Notes under the pieces: model-generated
The model's database searches: none
Told to the model about the DNA's origin: nothing
What the model saw: the letters and a program-made list of their open reading frames with translations, nothing else
Translations under genes and position numbers: made by a program
Assembly: GCF_030811855.1 (NCBI RefSeq)
Contig: NZ_JAUSRN010000005.1
Span: 186,001-250,000 of the forward strand
Source: Variovorax paradoxus
Lineage (GTDB): Bacteria > Pseudomonadota > Gammaproteobacteria > Burkholderiales > Burkholderiaceae_C
Reading direction: 5' to 3'
Length of the DNA stretch: 64,000 nt
Shown: positions 8,417-17,244 of the stretch, piece after piece
How positions within the stretch are numbered: position 1 is the stretch's first letter
Layout of the letters: the number at the start of each line of letters is the position of its first letter

Positions 8417-8440
8417 GTCACAATATACCGGCTTTGTGAC
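8417..8440. promoter_or_regulatory. Inverted repeat between HNH gene and ribF
   Basis: GTCACAA (8417-8423) and TTGTGAC (8434-8440) form perfect 7-bp arms 10 bp apart in the 166 bp divergent region, with a TATA-like AT-rich centre. The 17 bp arm spacing fits a dimeric helix-turn-helix operator or two promoter elements. The arm orientation is opposite to a CRP site. No regulator can be named. Confidence 0.35.
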
Positions 8441-8499
8441 AAAACGGCCTGATTCGCCCAATTGACGGGCGCGAGGCGCTATCAAAAAGATACCCACCC

Positions 8500-9537
8500 A
8501 TGCAGGTTTTCCGCGGCTTCCGGCACCCGGGCGTGGCTCCCGCCTGCGCCCTCACCATTGGCAATTTCGACGGCGTTCACCGTGGCCACCAGGCCATGCT
8601 GGCGCTGCTGCAGACCGAAGCGCGCCACCGCGGGTTGCCCAGTTGCGTGCTCACCTTCGAGCCGCACCCGCGCGACTATTTTGCCGCCGTCACCAAGAAA
8701 CCCGACCTGGCGCCGGCGCGTATCGGCACGCTGCGCGACAAGCTGACCGAGCTCGCGGCCTGCGGCGTGGCCCAGACCATCGTGCTGCCCTTCGACGGCA
8801 GGCTGGCCTCCCAGTCGCCTGAGCAATTCATCCAGAACGTGCTGATCGAGGGGCTGGGCGCGCGCTACGTGCTGGTGGGCGACGACTTCCGCTTCGGCGC
8901 CAAACGGGCCGGCGACTACGCCATGCTCGACGCAGCTGGCGATGCGCACGGTTTCGACGTGGCGCGCATGAACAGCTACGAGGTCCATGGGCTGCGCGTT
9001 TCCAGCTCGGCCGTGCGCGACGCCCTGGCCGAAGGCCGCATGGCCGACGCCCAGCATCTGCTCGGCAGGCCCTACACGATCTCGGGCCACGTGGTCCATG
9101 GCCGCAAGCTCGGCCGCGCGCTGGGTGCCTCGGCCCCCGGCAAGGACGACGGGTTTCGCACTCTCAACATGCGCTTCAAGCACTGGAAGCCGGCCGCCAG
9201 CGGCATCTTCGCGGTGCTGGTGCACGGCCTGGCCGACCTGCCGCTGCCCGGCGTGGCCAACCTCGGCGTGCGCCCCTCGCTGGACGCCAACGACGTCAAC
9301 GCGGGCCGGGTGCTGCTGGAGACGCATTGCCTGGAGTGGCCCTCGCATCTGGGAGCCGAAGGGGCCTACGGTAAAATCGTCCGCGTGGAACTCCTGCACA
9401 AACTGCACGACGAATTGCGCTACACCAGCCTCGAGGCCCTCACAGCGGGCATCTCGAAGGATGGGCGCGACGCGCGCGCGTTCTTTGCATCGACCCACGC
9501 CGAAACCCATCGCCAGACGACGCGGGATCGAATTTAG
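8500..9537 (+). CDS. ribF: Bifunctional riboflavin kinase / FAD synthetase
   Basis: 345 residues. The N-terminal domain carries the nucleotidyltransferase signature 'TIGNFDGVHRGH' (FMN adenylyltransferase), and the C-terminal domain from about residue 185 is the flavokinase. It makes FMN and then FAD in the cytoplasm. The flavokinase P-T-A-N motif is replaced by a longer 'LGASAPGKDDGFRTLN' loop. Position upstream of ileS and lspA is a common gene order in proteobacteria (ribF-ileS-lspA). Here ribF is separated from ileS by a REP-like element. Confidence 0.96.
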   Translation: MQVFRGFRHPGVAPACALTIGNFDGVHRGHQAMLALLQTEARHRGLPSCVLTFEPHPRDYFAAVTKKPDLAPARIGTLRDKLTELAACGVAQTIVLPFDGRLASQSPEQFIQNVLIEGLGARYVLVGDDFRFGAKRAGDYAMLDAAGDAHGFDVARMNSYEVHGLRVSSSAVRDALAEGRMADAQHLLGRPYTISGHVVHGRKLGRALGASAPGKDDGFRTLNMRFKHWKPAASGIFAVLVHGLADLPLPGVANLGVRPSLDANDVNAGRVLLETHCLEWPSHLGAEGAYGKIVRVELLHKLHDELRYTSLEALTAGISKDGRDARAFFASTHAETHRQTTRDRI

Positions 9538-9559
9538 CCCTGCACGCACCGTGCTGCCG

Positions 9560-9640
9560 CCCTTCGACAAGCTCAGGGCGAACGGCTTTTCTTCCGCACC
9601 GACCGCTCAATGCAGTTCGGGCTGAGCCTGTCGAAGCCCC
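9560..9640. repeat. REP-like inverted repeat between ribF and ileS
   Basis: Two arms of about 25 bp in opposite orientation, 9561-9585 and 9614-9638, each carrying a CTTCGACA-(A/G)-GCTCAG core. They are separated by about 28 bp and occupy most of the 121 bp gap. I recognise this as a dispersed palindromic unit common in beta- and gammaproteobacteria (established only as a general pattern). The transcript would fold into a long hairpin before the ileS start. Confidence 0.8.
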
Positions 9641-9658
9641 TCTGTTTCGCACCCCAAC

Positions 9659-12508
9659 ATGTCTGACGCTGCTTCCCCCACCGACTACCGTTCCACGCTG
9701 AACCTGCCCGACACCCCCTTCCCGATGCGCGGCGACCTGCCCAAGCGCGAACCGGGCTGGGTGAAGGAATGGAACGACGAAGGCCGCTACCACCGCCTTC
9801 GCGACGCCCGCCACGGCGCGCCCAAGTTCATCCTTCACGACGGCCCGCCGTACGCCAATGGGCAGATCCACATGGGTCACGCGGTGAACAAGATCCTGAA
9901 GGACATGATCACCAAGGCGCGCCAGCTCGAGGGCTACGACGCGCTTTACGTTCCGGGCTGGGACTGCCACGGCCTGCCGATCGAGAACGCCATCGAAAAG
10001 CAATACGGCCGCAACCTGAGCCGCGACGAGATGCAGGCCAAGAGCCGCGCCTACGCCACGGAGCAGATCGCGCAGCAGTTGCTCGACTTCCAGCGCCTTG
10101 GCGTGCTGGGCGAATGGGACCATCCCTACAAGACGATGGATTTTGCGAACGAAGCCGGCGAGCTGCGTGCCTTCAAGCGCGTGATCGAGCGCGGCTTCGT
10201 GTACCGCGGCCTGAAGCCGGTGTACTGGTGCTTCGACTGCGGCTCGTCGCTGGCCGAGTTCGAAATCGAATACGCCGACAAGAAGAGCCAGACCCTCGAT
10301 GTGGCCTTCAAGGCGCACGAGCGCGAGAAGGTGCTCAAGGCCTTCGAGACCGACCATACGATCCTCGGCGACATCTTTGCCGTGATCTGGACCACTACCG
10401 CGTGGACCATCCCGGCCAACCAGGCGATCAACCTGAACCCGGAGATCGAGTACTCGCTGGTCGACACCGAGCGCGGCCTGCTCATCCTCGCCAACTCGCT
10501 GGTCGAGATGTGCATGACGCGCTATGCGCTCGACGGCAAGGTGCTGGCCACGGTCAAGGGCGAGAAGCTAGGGGGCCTGGAGTTCGAGCATCCGCTGTAT
10601 GACGTGGATGCTGGCTACAAGCGCCTGTCGCCGGTCTACCTGGCCGACTACGCCACCGCCACCGACGGCACGGGCCTGGTCCACTCCTCGCCCGCCTACG
10701 GCGTGGACGACTTCAACTCCTGCATCGCGCACGGCGTGGCGTACGACGACATCCTGAATCCGGTGCAGGGCAACGGCAGCTATGCGCCCGACTTTCCGCT
10801 CTTCGGCGGGCAGAATATCTGGAAGGCGGTACCGGTCATCATCTCGGCGCTGCGCGATGCCAACCGCCTGCTCACCACCGAGACCATCACCCACAGCTAC
10901 CCGCACTGCTGGCGCCACAAGACGCCGGTGATCTACCGCGCTGCCGCGCAGTGGTTCGTTCGCATGGACGAAGGCGAAGGCGTGTTCACCAAGGACAAGG
11001 CGCCCAAGTCGCTGCGCCAGACCGCGCTGGAAGCGATTGAGCAAACGAGCTTTTATCCGGAGAACGGCAAGGCGCGACTGCACGACATGATCGCCAACCG
11101 GCCCGACTGGTGCATCTCGCGCCAGCGCAGCTGGGGCGTGCCGATTCCGTTCTTCCTGCACAAGGATTCGGGCGAGCTGCATCCGCGCACGATGGAAATC
11201 CTCGACCAGGCCGCCGACATCGTCGAGAAGGGTGGCATCGAAGCCTGGAGCCGCGTCACGGCCGAGGAAATCCTGGGTGCCGAAGATGCGCCGCACTACA
11301 CCAAGAGCACCGACATCCTCGAGGTGTGGTTCGACTCGGGCTCGACGTTCCAGCACGTGCTGCGCGGCACGCACCCCAACGTGCACCACGAGACGGGGCC
11401 TGAAGCCGACCTGTACCTCGAAGGCCACGACCAGCATCGGGGCTGGTTCCACTCGTCGCTCCTGATCGCCTGTGCGCTGGAAGACCGCGCGCCGTACCGG
11501 GGCCTGCTCACGCACGGCTTCACGGTGGATGCCAAGGGCATCAAGATGAGCAAGTCGCTCAAGAACGGCATTGACCCGCAGGAAATCAGCAGCAAGCTGG
11601 GCGCCGAGATCATCCGCCTCTGGGTGGCCGCAAGCGACTATTCGGGCGACATCGCGGGCGACGACAAGATCCTCGCGCGCGTGGTGGACTCGTACCGCCG
11701 TATCCGCAACACGCTGCGCTTTCTGCTTGCGAACACCAGTGACTTCGACATCGCGAAAGACGCGGTGCCGCTCGATCAGCTGTTCGAGATCGACCGCTAT
11801 GCGCTCTCACGCGCTTCGCAGTTCCAGGCCGAGATCCTCGCGCACTACAAGGTGTACGAGTTCCATCCGGTGGTGGCCAAGCTGCAGATCTACTGCTCGG
11901 AAGACCTGGGCGGGTTCTATCTCGACATCCTGAAGGACCGCCTCTACACCACGGCACCGGGCTCGCCCGCGCGCCGCAGCGCGCAGACGGCGCTCTGGCA
12001 CATCTCGCAAGCCATGCTGCGCTGGATGGCACCGTTCCTCAGCTTCACGGCCGAAGAGGCGTGGAAGTTCGTGAGCACGGGCAAGCCGGGCGAGTCGATC
12101 TTCGCAGAGACGTACAGCGAATTCGCGGCGCCCGACGAAGCGCTGCTCGCCAAGTGGAGCCGCATCCGCGAGATCCGTGACGTGGTGAACAAGGACATCG
12201 AAGCGGTGCGCGCAGAAGGCAAGGTGGGCTCGTCGCTGCAAGCAACCCTGCAGCTCAGCGCGCCCGCCGACGACTTCGCGCTGCTCGGGTCGCTGGGCGA
12301 TGACCTGAAGTTCGTCTTCATCACGTCTGCCATCGAACTGGCAGCGGCCGAAGCCTTGTCCACTGTGGTAACGCCAAGCTCGGCGCAGAAATGCGATCGC
12401 TGCTGGCACTACCGCGACGACGTGGGCCACGACGCGGCGCATCCGACGATCTGCGGCCGCTGCACGAGCAACCTGTTCGGCGCCGGCGAGCCTCGGAGTT
12501 TTGCCTGA
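9659..12508 (+). CDS. ileS: Isoleucyl-tRNA synthetase
   Basis: 949 residues, normal for the bacterial class I enzyme that charges tRNA-Ile. The HIGH-type signature is 'GQIHMGH' and the KMSKS loop is '[10 protein letters not shown]'. The editing (CP1) domain lies between them. The C-terminus has the zinc-binding CDRCWHY...CGRC pattern found in eubacterial IleS. Its stop overlaps the lspA start (TGATG), so the two are translationally coupled. Confidence 0.98.
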   Translation: MSDAASPTDYRSTLNLPDTPFPMRGDLPKREPGWVKEWNDEGRYHRLRDARHGAPKFILHDGPPYANGQIHMGHAVNKILKDMITKARQLEGYDALYVPGWDCHGLPIENAIEKQYGRNLSRDEMQAKSRAYATEQIAQQLLDFQRLGVLGEWDHPYKTMDFANEAGELRAFKRVIERGFVYRGLKPVYWCFDCGSSLAEFEIEYADKKSQTLDVAFKAHEREKVLKAFETDHTILGDIFAVIWTTTAWTIPANQAINLNPEIEYSLVDTERGLLILANSLVEMCMTRYALDGKVLATVKGEKLGGLEFEHPLYDVDAGYKRLSPVYLADYATATDGTGLVHSSPAYGVDDFNSCIAHGVAYDDILNPVQGNGSYAPDFPLFGGQNIWKAVPVIISALRDANRLLTTETITHSYPHCWRHKTPVIYRAAAQWFVRMDEGEGVFTKDKAPKSLRQTALEAIEQTSFYPENGKARLHDMIANRPDWCISRQRSWGVPIPFFLHKDSGELHPRTMEILDQAADIVEKGGIEAWSRVTAEEILGAEDAPHYTKSTDILEVWFDSGSTFQHVLRGTHPNVHHETGPEADLYLEGHDQHRGWFHSSLLIACALEDRAPYRGLLTHGFTVDAKGIKMSKSLKNGIDPQEISSKLGAEIIRLWVAASDYSGDIAGDDKILARVVDSYRRIRNTLRFLLANTSDFDIAKDAVPLDQLFEIDRYALSRASQFQAEILAHYKVYEFHPVVAKLQIYCSEDLGGFYLDILKDRLYTTAPGSPARRSAQTALWHISQAMLRWMAPFLSFTAEEAWKFVSTGKPGESIFAETYSEFAAPDEALLAKWSRIREIRDVVNKDIEAVRAEGKVGSSLQATLQLSAPADDFALLGSLGDDLKFVFITSAIELAAAEALSTVVTPSSAQKCDRCWHYRDDVGHDAAHPTICGRCTSNLFGAGEPRSFA

Positions 12509-13020
12509 TGGCGGCGGCACGCACCATGTCGGCCTCGCGTTCGCGCAGCGGCAGCATCTGGCCCTGGCTCGGGCTGGCTGCGATCATCCTGATCATCGAC
12601 CAGTTCACCAAGACGCTGATCCTGGGCTACTACAAGCTCGGTGACGCGACCTACGTGACGAGCTTCTTCAACGTGGTCCGCGCGCACAACACGGGCGCCG
12701 CGTTCTCGTTCCTGGCCGACCATTCGGGATGGCAGCGCTGGCTCTTCACGGCCATTGGCGTGGCAGCTGCGGTGTTCATTGTGTGGATGCTGAAGTCGCA
12801 CGCGGGGCAGAAGCTGTTCTCGTTCTCAATGGCCTGCATCCTGGGCGGCGCGATCGGCAACGTGATTGACCGGATGATGCACGGGTATGTCGTGGACTTC
12901 TTGAGCTTCCACGCGGGGAACTGGTACTTCCCGGCATTCAATGCGGCGGACAGCGCGATCACGCTGGGTGCGATCTGCTTGATCCTGGACGAGATCCGGC
13001 GGGTTCGCCGGGGGAAGTAA
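12508..13020 (+). CDS. lspA: Lipoprotein signal peptidase (SPase II)
   Basis: 170 residues with four membrane segments. This inner-membrane aspartyl protease removes the signal peptide of prolipoproteins after lipidation. The catalytic aspartates are Asp121 in 'NVIDRMMHG' and Asp148 in 'FNAADSA'. The start at 12508 overlaps the ileS stop by one base and has GGAG 9 nt upstream; an earlier in-frame start would lie inside ileS. The lipoproteins in this window (I78 inhibitor, hydrolase) would be its clients. Confidence 0.97.
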   Translation: MAAARTMSASRSRSGSIWPWLGLAAIILIIDQFTKTLILGYYKLGDATYVTSFFNVVRAHNTGAAFSFLADHSGWQRWLFTAIGVAAAVFIVWMLKSHAGQKLFSFSMACILGGAIGNVIDRMMHGYVVDFLSFHAGNWYFPAFNAADSAITLGAICLILDEIRRVRRGK

Positions 13021-13059
13021 CGCGCCCGGTGCGGGCTGGTTGAGGCGTTAAGGCCGTCG

Positions 13060-13093
13060 GCCCTCACCCCCGCCCTCTCCCAGAGGGAGAGGG
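13060..13093. repeat. Half copy of the ~120 bp intergenic inverted-repeat family
   Basis: After lspA there is a single arm: 'CCCTCACCCCCGCCCTCTCC' then a perfect 9-bp stem (13073-13081 with 13085-13093, loop AGA), followed by GGAGCAAGA. This matches one arm of the full elements at 48.8, 52.7 and 61.9 kb. The stem could also aid termination downstream of lspA, although no T tract follows at once. Confidence 0.6.
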
Positions 13094-13124
13094 AGCAAGA
13101 CAAACGCGAGGGTTTTTCCCGGCT

Positions 13125-13153
13125 TTCATCGCCTGTCATAGCGGGGTCATACT
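13125..13153 (+). promoter_or_regulatory. Candidate promoter of the LacI-family gene
   Basis: TTCATC (13125-13130) and CATACT (13148-13153) are 17 bp apart. The predicted start point falls directly before the operator at 13165. Both hexamers are weak matches, so this is tentative. Confidence 0.35.
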
Positions 13154-13164
13154 GCCGCGGTGCA

Positions 13165-13180
13165 ATGTAATCGTTTACAT
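13165..13180. promoter_or_regulatory. LacI/GalR-type operator, probably autoregulatory
   Basis: ATGTAATCGTTTACAT is palindromic at 14 of 16 positions with the central CG expected for LacI/GalR proteins. It lies 11 bp before the ATG of the LacI-family gene. No second copy was seen before the binding-protein gene. Control of the whole operon through this site would need read-through from the regulator gene (41 bp gap to the next gene). Confidence 0.7.
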
Positions 13181-13191
13181 AGCACCGCACG

Positions 13192-14190
13192 ATGAGCATT
13201 CAATCCGTCGCAGCCAAGGCCGGGGTTTCCGTGGCCACCGTGTCGCGGGCGTTCAACTTCCCGGACAAGGTCACGCCAGCCACGCGTGAGTTGGTGGAAC
13301 GCGTGGCGCGCGAGCTCCACTACGTGCCCAACGCCAGCGCGCGCACCTTGCGCACCCAGCGCAGCCGCGCGTTGGGCGTGGTGCTTCCTACGCTGCTGAA
13401 TCCGACCTTTGCCGAGTGCCTTCAAGGCATCGCAGGCGCGGCCATTGCCGGCGGCTACGCGATCATCCCCATCACCACCGGCTACCAGCTCGACGAAGAA
13501 GAACGCGCGGTCCACCTGCTGCTGGCCGGCAACGTCGACGGGCTGATCCTCGTGGTGTCCAACCCCTCCACTTCGGCCGCGCTCGACCGGCTACGCAGCA
13601 CCGGCACGCCCTACGTGCTGGCCTACAACCGGCATCCCGATCATCCTTGCGTGACCGTCGATGGCGAGGCGGCCGTGGCGGATGCGGTGGCGCGGCTGGT
13701 GCTGCTCGGCCATCGGCGCATCGCGATGGTCAGCGGCACGCTGGCCGCGTCCGATCGCGCGCAGCAACGCTATCGCGGCTATCAAAAAGGCATGGTCGAC
13801 GCGGGGCTCGAAGCGCCTCCACTCATCGAAGTGCCGTTTGTCGAGAGCGCAGTCGATTTGCTCGCACAGCTGCTGCAGGCCAAGGTCCGGCCGTCCGCAC
13901 TGGTCTGCTCGAACGACCTGCTCGCCATTCGCAGTATCCGCGCTGCGCACCTGAGCGGCCTCGACGTACCCGGCGATCTCAGCGTCGTGGGATTCGACGG
14001 CATTGCGCTAGGCGAAGACCTCACGCCGGCGCTCACGACCATTGCGCAGCCCAACAGCGACATCGGGCGCCGCAGCGTCGAGCTGCTGCTCCAGGCGATG
14101 GCCGGCGGCGCCGCGCTGCAGGCCGAAGCAAGCCTGTTGCTGCCCTGCTTCTTTCGCGATGGCGAGTCGTGCGCGGCCGCCGCACTTTGA
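13192..14190 (+). CDS. LacI-family transcriptional regulator
   Basis: 332 residues. The N-terminal helix-turn-helix 'SIQSVAAKAGVSVATVSRAF' is followed by the hinge helix ('ASARTLRTQRSRALGVV') and a periplasmic-binding-protein-like sensor domain. It presumably binds the transported compound or a product of it and controls the ABC/phosphodiesterase operon that starts 41 bp downstream. A fitting operator lies just before its own start. It belongs to the GntR/IdnR-like branch by general appearance, but the effector is unknown. Confidence 0.9.
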   Translation: MSIQSVAAKAGVSVATVSRAFNFPDKVTPATRELVERVARELHYVPNASARTLRTQRSRALGVVLPTLLNPTFAECLQGIAGAAIAGGYAIIPITTGYQLDEEERAVHLLLAGNVDGLILVVSNPSTSAALDRLRSTGTPYVLAYNRHPDHPCVTVDGEAAVADAVARLVLLGHRRIAMVSGTLAASDRAQQRYRGYQKGMVDAGLEAPPLIEVPFVESAVDLLAQLLQAKVRPSALVCSNDLLAIRSIRAAHLSGLDVPGDLSVVGFDGIALGEDLTPALTTIAQPNSDIGRRSVELLLQAMAGGAALQAEASLLLPCFFRDGESCAAAAL

Positions 14191-14231
14191 TCTCTTTTGT
14201 CCTCCGTCACATCCAACCAAGGAGCTCTTCC

Positions 14232-15260
14232 ATGATGTTGTCCTTCCGGTCCTTCCGCTTCTCTCGCATGGCACGCCTCGCGCTGCTCGCCACCACACTC
14301 GCCGCCGGCAGCACGGCCATGGCGCAGACCGCCATTTGCTACAACTGCCCCACCGAGTGGGCCGACTGGGGCACGCAGCTCAAGGCCATCAAGGCCAAGA
14401 CCGGCATCACCGTGCCGGCCGACAACAAGAACTCGGGCCAGTCGCTAGCGCAGCTCGTGGCCGAAAAAGGCAGCCCCGTGGCCGACGTCACCTATCTGGG
14501 CGTGACCTTCGCGGTGCAGGCGCAGAAAGAAGGCGTGGTCGAGCCCTACAAGCCGGCCGCGTGGAAAGACATTCCTGATGGCCTGAAGGACCCGGCCGGC
14601 AACTGGTTCACCATCCACTCCGGCACGCTCGGCTTCATGGTCAACGTCGATGCGCTCAAAGGCAAGCCGATTCCGAAGTCGTGGGCCGACCTGCTCAAGC
14701 CCGAGTACAAGGGCCTCATCGGCTATCTCGATCCGGCCTCGGCGTTCGTCGGCTATGTGGGTGCGGTGGCGGTGAACGAGGCACGCGGCGGCACGCTCGA
14801 CAACTTCGGCCCGGCCATCGACTACTTCAAGGCGCTGCAGAAAAACGAGCCGATCGTGCCCAAGCAGACCTCGTACGCGCGCGTGCTGTCGGGCGAAATT
14901 GCGATCCTGCTCGATTACGACTTCAACGCCTATCGCGCCAAGTACAAGGACAAGGCCAACGTCGCCTTCGTCATTCCGACCGAAGGCACGCTGGCCGTGC
15001 CCTACGTGATGAGCCTCGTCGCAAAGGCACCGCACGCAGCCGAGGGCAAGAAGGTGCTCGACTTCGTTCTGTCCGACGAAGGCCAGGCTATCTGGGCCAA
15101 GGCCTACCTGCGACCGGTGCGCGCGGGTGCAATGCCGAAGGACGTAGAGGCGCAGTTCCTGCCTGCTAGTGAATACGCTCGCGCGAAGAGCGTGGACTAT
15201 GCGCGCATGGCTGAGGCGCAGCGGGCGTTCTCTGATCGGTATCTCAAGGAAGTGCGCTGA
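14232..15260 (+). CDS. ABC transporter periplasmic substrate-binding protein
   Basis: 342 residues from the ATG at 14232 with AAGGAG 8 nt upstream; the longer open frame reaching into the LacI gene is spurious. A signal peptide ends at 'AMAQT'. The mature part has the bilobal fold of the iron/thiamine/aminoethylphosphonate binding proteins (SBP_bac_6-like: 'HSGTLGFMVNVDALKGKPIP', 'SWADLLKPEYKGLIGYLDP'). The pair of permeases, ATPase and phosphodiesterase downstream suggests an organophosphate (glycerophosphodiester or phosphonate) ligand. That is inference from neighbours. Confidence 0.87.
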   Translation: MMLSFRSFRFSRMARLALLATTLAAGSTAMAQTAICYNCPTEWADWGTQLKAIKAKTGITVPADNKNSGQSLAQLVAEKGSPVADVTYLGVTFAVQAQKEGVVEPYKPAAWKDIPDGLKDPAGNWFTIHSGTLGFMVNVDALKGKPIPKSWADLLKPEYKGLIGYLDPASAFVGYVGAVAVNEARGGTLDNFGPAIDYFKALQKNEPIVPKQTSYARVLSGEIAILLDYDFNAYRAKYKDKANVAFVIPTEGTLAVPYVMSLVAKAPHAAEGKKVLDFVLSDEGQAIWAKAYLRPVRAGAMPKDVEAQFLPASEYARAKSVDYARMAEAQRAFSDRYLKEVR

Positions 15261-15295
15261 GTAGACCTCAGATGCAACTCCGCTCTTCGTTTCGT

Positions 15296-15598
15296 CGCGT
15301 TGTGCGTTTGGTGCCTTGTTCAGGGCGCGCTCCCGCCGACGGGGTACCTTGCTCCGCGAATGTCCCCCGGCCTGCGGCCTCCTCCTTTATTTCGCTGCGC
15401 AAGGCACCCCATCAGCGGGAGCGTTGCAAAGAGCGGTGCTTGATCGAGCGGAACAACCGCAGCGTCCAGTGTGCACAGGGCGCCGGGTGCTCCCCGCAGC
15501 GAAATAAAGGAGGAGGCGAAGCCGGGGGACATTCGCGGAGGGGAGTACCCGGTGGCCTTTGCACGCGTCCTGAACAGCAGCACTCCAAACACAAGCGC
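15296..15598. repeat. Long inverted-repeat element (~105-bp arms) within the ABC operon
   Basis: The 345-bp gap between the binding-protein and permease genes holds two long imperfect inverted arms, about 15296-15408 and 15483-15598, with a ~75 bp spacer. The best-matching core is 'CCGCGAATGTCCCCCGG' and 'CCTCCTCCTTTATTTCGCTG' on the left, with their reverse complements at 15501-15540 on the right. Outer parts (TTGTTCAGG / CCTGAACAG) also pair. No transposase is encoded; open frames across it are symmetrical artefacts. It ends about 8 bp before the permease start. It looks like a MITE-like or dispersed non-coding element inserted in the operon. Confidence 0.75.
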
Positions 15599-15605
15599 AG
15601 CTGAA

Positions 15606-16427
15606 ATGAAACCCGCTAACGCCTGGAACCCACGCTGGCGCCTTCTGGCCTGCGCAGCCCCCGCAGCCGTGTTCTTCGCGGCCTTCTGGCTGCTGCCAGT
15701 GGTGCGCCTCGTCACGCTACCGGCAACCAAGGGATGGACCACTTACTTCGCAGTGCTCACCGATTCGCGCTACCTGCAGAGCATGGCCAGCACCGTGGCG
15801 CTTTCAGTCGCCGTGACACTCGCAACGCTGGTACTCGGCGCGGCCGTCGGTATATATCTGGCGCGCCATGCCTTCACAGGCAAACGCATGCTGCTGTCGC
15901 TGCTCACGCTGCCTCTCTCCTTTCCGGGCGTGATCATCGGCTTCTTCGTCATCTTGCTCGGCGGGCGGCAAGGGCTGGTGGCTGACATTGGCGACAGCCT
16001 GTTCGGTGAGCGCATCACCTTTGCGTACGGCCTGCTCGGGCTGTTCCTGGCCTACCTGTACTTCTCGCTGCCGCGCGCCATTGCCACCTATGCGGCAGCG
16101 GCCGAGGCCATGAACGTGCAGCTCGAAGAAGCCGCGCGCTCGCTCGGCGCATCGCGCCTGCGGGTAGCGCGCGACGTGTGGATGCCAGAGCTCGCGCCTA
16201 CCACGCTCGCCTGCGGCGCGATCCTGTTCGCCACCTCGATGGGCGCCTTCGGCACCGCCTTCACGCTGGCCAGCAAGTTCGAGGTAATTCCGATCACCAT
16301 CTACAACGAGTTCACCAATTACGCCAACTTCGCGCTCGCCGCGTCGCTGTCGATCGCGCTGGGCCTCGTGACCTGGCTGGTGCTGTTCGCGGCGCGGCGC
16401 TTCGGCGCCAATCCGGTCGCGCGCTGA
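15606..16427 (+). CDS. ABC transporter permease (first)
   Basis: 273 residues, six predicted membrane helices. The conserved cytoplasmic loop 'EEAARSLGASRLRVARDVWMP' is the EAA motif that contacts the ATPase. Start chosen at the ATG 15606, just after the inverted-repeat element; the open frame continues upstream into the repeat, but that part has no protein-like content. No good ribosome binding site is visible before it, so the element may affect its translation. Partner of the permease at 16444. Confidence 0.88.
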   Translation: MKPANAWNPRWRLLACAAPAAVFFAAFWLLPVVRLVTLPATKGWTTYFAVLTDSRYLQSMASTVALSVAVTLATLVLGAAVGIYLARHAFTGKRMLLSLLTLPLSFPGVIIGFFVILLGGRQGLVADIGDSLFGERITFAYGLLGLFLAYLYFSLPRAIATYAAAAEAMNVQLEEAARSLGASRLRVARDVWMPELAPTTLACGAILFATSMGAFGTAFTLASKFEVIPITIYNEFTNYANFALAASLSIALGLVTWLVLFAARRFGANPVAR

Positions 16428-16443
16428 AGGAAAGAAACGCTTC

Positions 16444-17244
16444 ATGCGAAAGAACATGCAACCCAAGGCGCCCTTCCTGCTGGCCGTGACCGTGCTGGTG
16501 AGCCTCTTCATGATCGCGCCGATGCTGCTGTCGGTGATGGCGGGCCTCGTCAACAACTACAGCGCGGGCCTGAAGAGCGGGCTCACGCTGCGCTGGCTCG
16601 GCGAGGTGTGGGAGAACTACGGCGGCACCGTCGGCTGGTCGCTTGCGCTCGCGCTGGCCTGCGTGGTCGGCACTGTGCTGCTGGGCGTGCCCTGCGCCTA
16701 CGCGCTGGCGCGCAGCCGCTCGCGGGCCGCGCACATCTTCGAGGAGCTGCTGACGCTGCCGGTCGCGGTGCCCGGCCTCGCGACCGCGCTGGCGCTCATC
16801 CTCGCCTACGGCCAGCTCACGGCTTTCCGCCAGAGCTTCGCCTTCATTCTCGTGGGCCACATGGTGTTCACGCTGCCGTTCATGGTGCGCACGGTGAGTT
16901 CGGCTTTCCAGCGCGACGACCTGCTCGCGCTGGAGGAAGCGGCCCGCTCGCTGGGCGCGAACTTCCGCCAGCGCTTCATGGGCATCCTGGTACCGGCCGT
17001 GTTCCCCGCCATCGTGGCCGGCAGCCTGATGGTGTTCACGCTGTCAGTGGGCGAATTCAATCTCACCTGGATGCTGCACACGCCGCTCACGCGCACCTTG
17101 CCCGTGGGGCTGGCCGACAGCTATGCGTCGATGCGCATCGAGATCGGCTCGGCCTACACGCTGGTCTTCTTCGCCGTGATCCTTCCGGTGCTGTGGGGAC
17201 TGCAGTACCTTGCCAACCTGATCCAGAAACGCCATGGAACTTGA
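16444..17244 (+). CDS. ABC transporter permease (second)
   Basis: 266 residues, about six membrane helices, EAA loop 'EEAARSLGANFRQRFMGILVP'. Forms the transmembrane channel with the preceding permease. The separate permease genes and the SBP_bac_6-type binding protein resemble the iron/spermidine/phosphonate importers rather than peptide importers. Its 3' end overlaps the ATPase gene by 11 nt. AAGGAAAG precedes the start. Confidence 0.88.
   Translation: MRKNMQPKAPFLLAVTVLVSLFMIAPMLLSVMAGLVNNYSAGLKSGLTLRWLGEVWENYGGTVGWSLALALACVVGTVLLGVPCAYALARSRSRAAHIFEELLTLPVAVPGLATALALILAYGQLTAFRQSFAFILVGHMVFTLPFMVRTVSSAFQRDDLLALEEAARSLGANFRQRFMGILVPAVFPAIVAGSLMVFTLSVGEFNLTWMLHTPLTRTLPVGLADSYASMRIEIGSAYTLVFFAVILPVLWGLQYLANLIQKRHGT

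Noticed and set aside
8441..8499. FMN riboswitch upstream of ribF
   Set aside because: Only about 60 bases, with none of the conserved RFN stem pattern; the ribF leader is too short.
15272..15604. Small open frame across the gap in the ABC operon
   Set aside because: It reads the same palindromic peptide on both arms of the inverted repeat and on both strands, so it is a by-product of the repeat.
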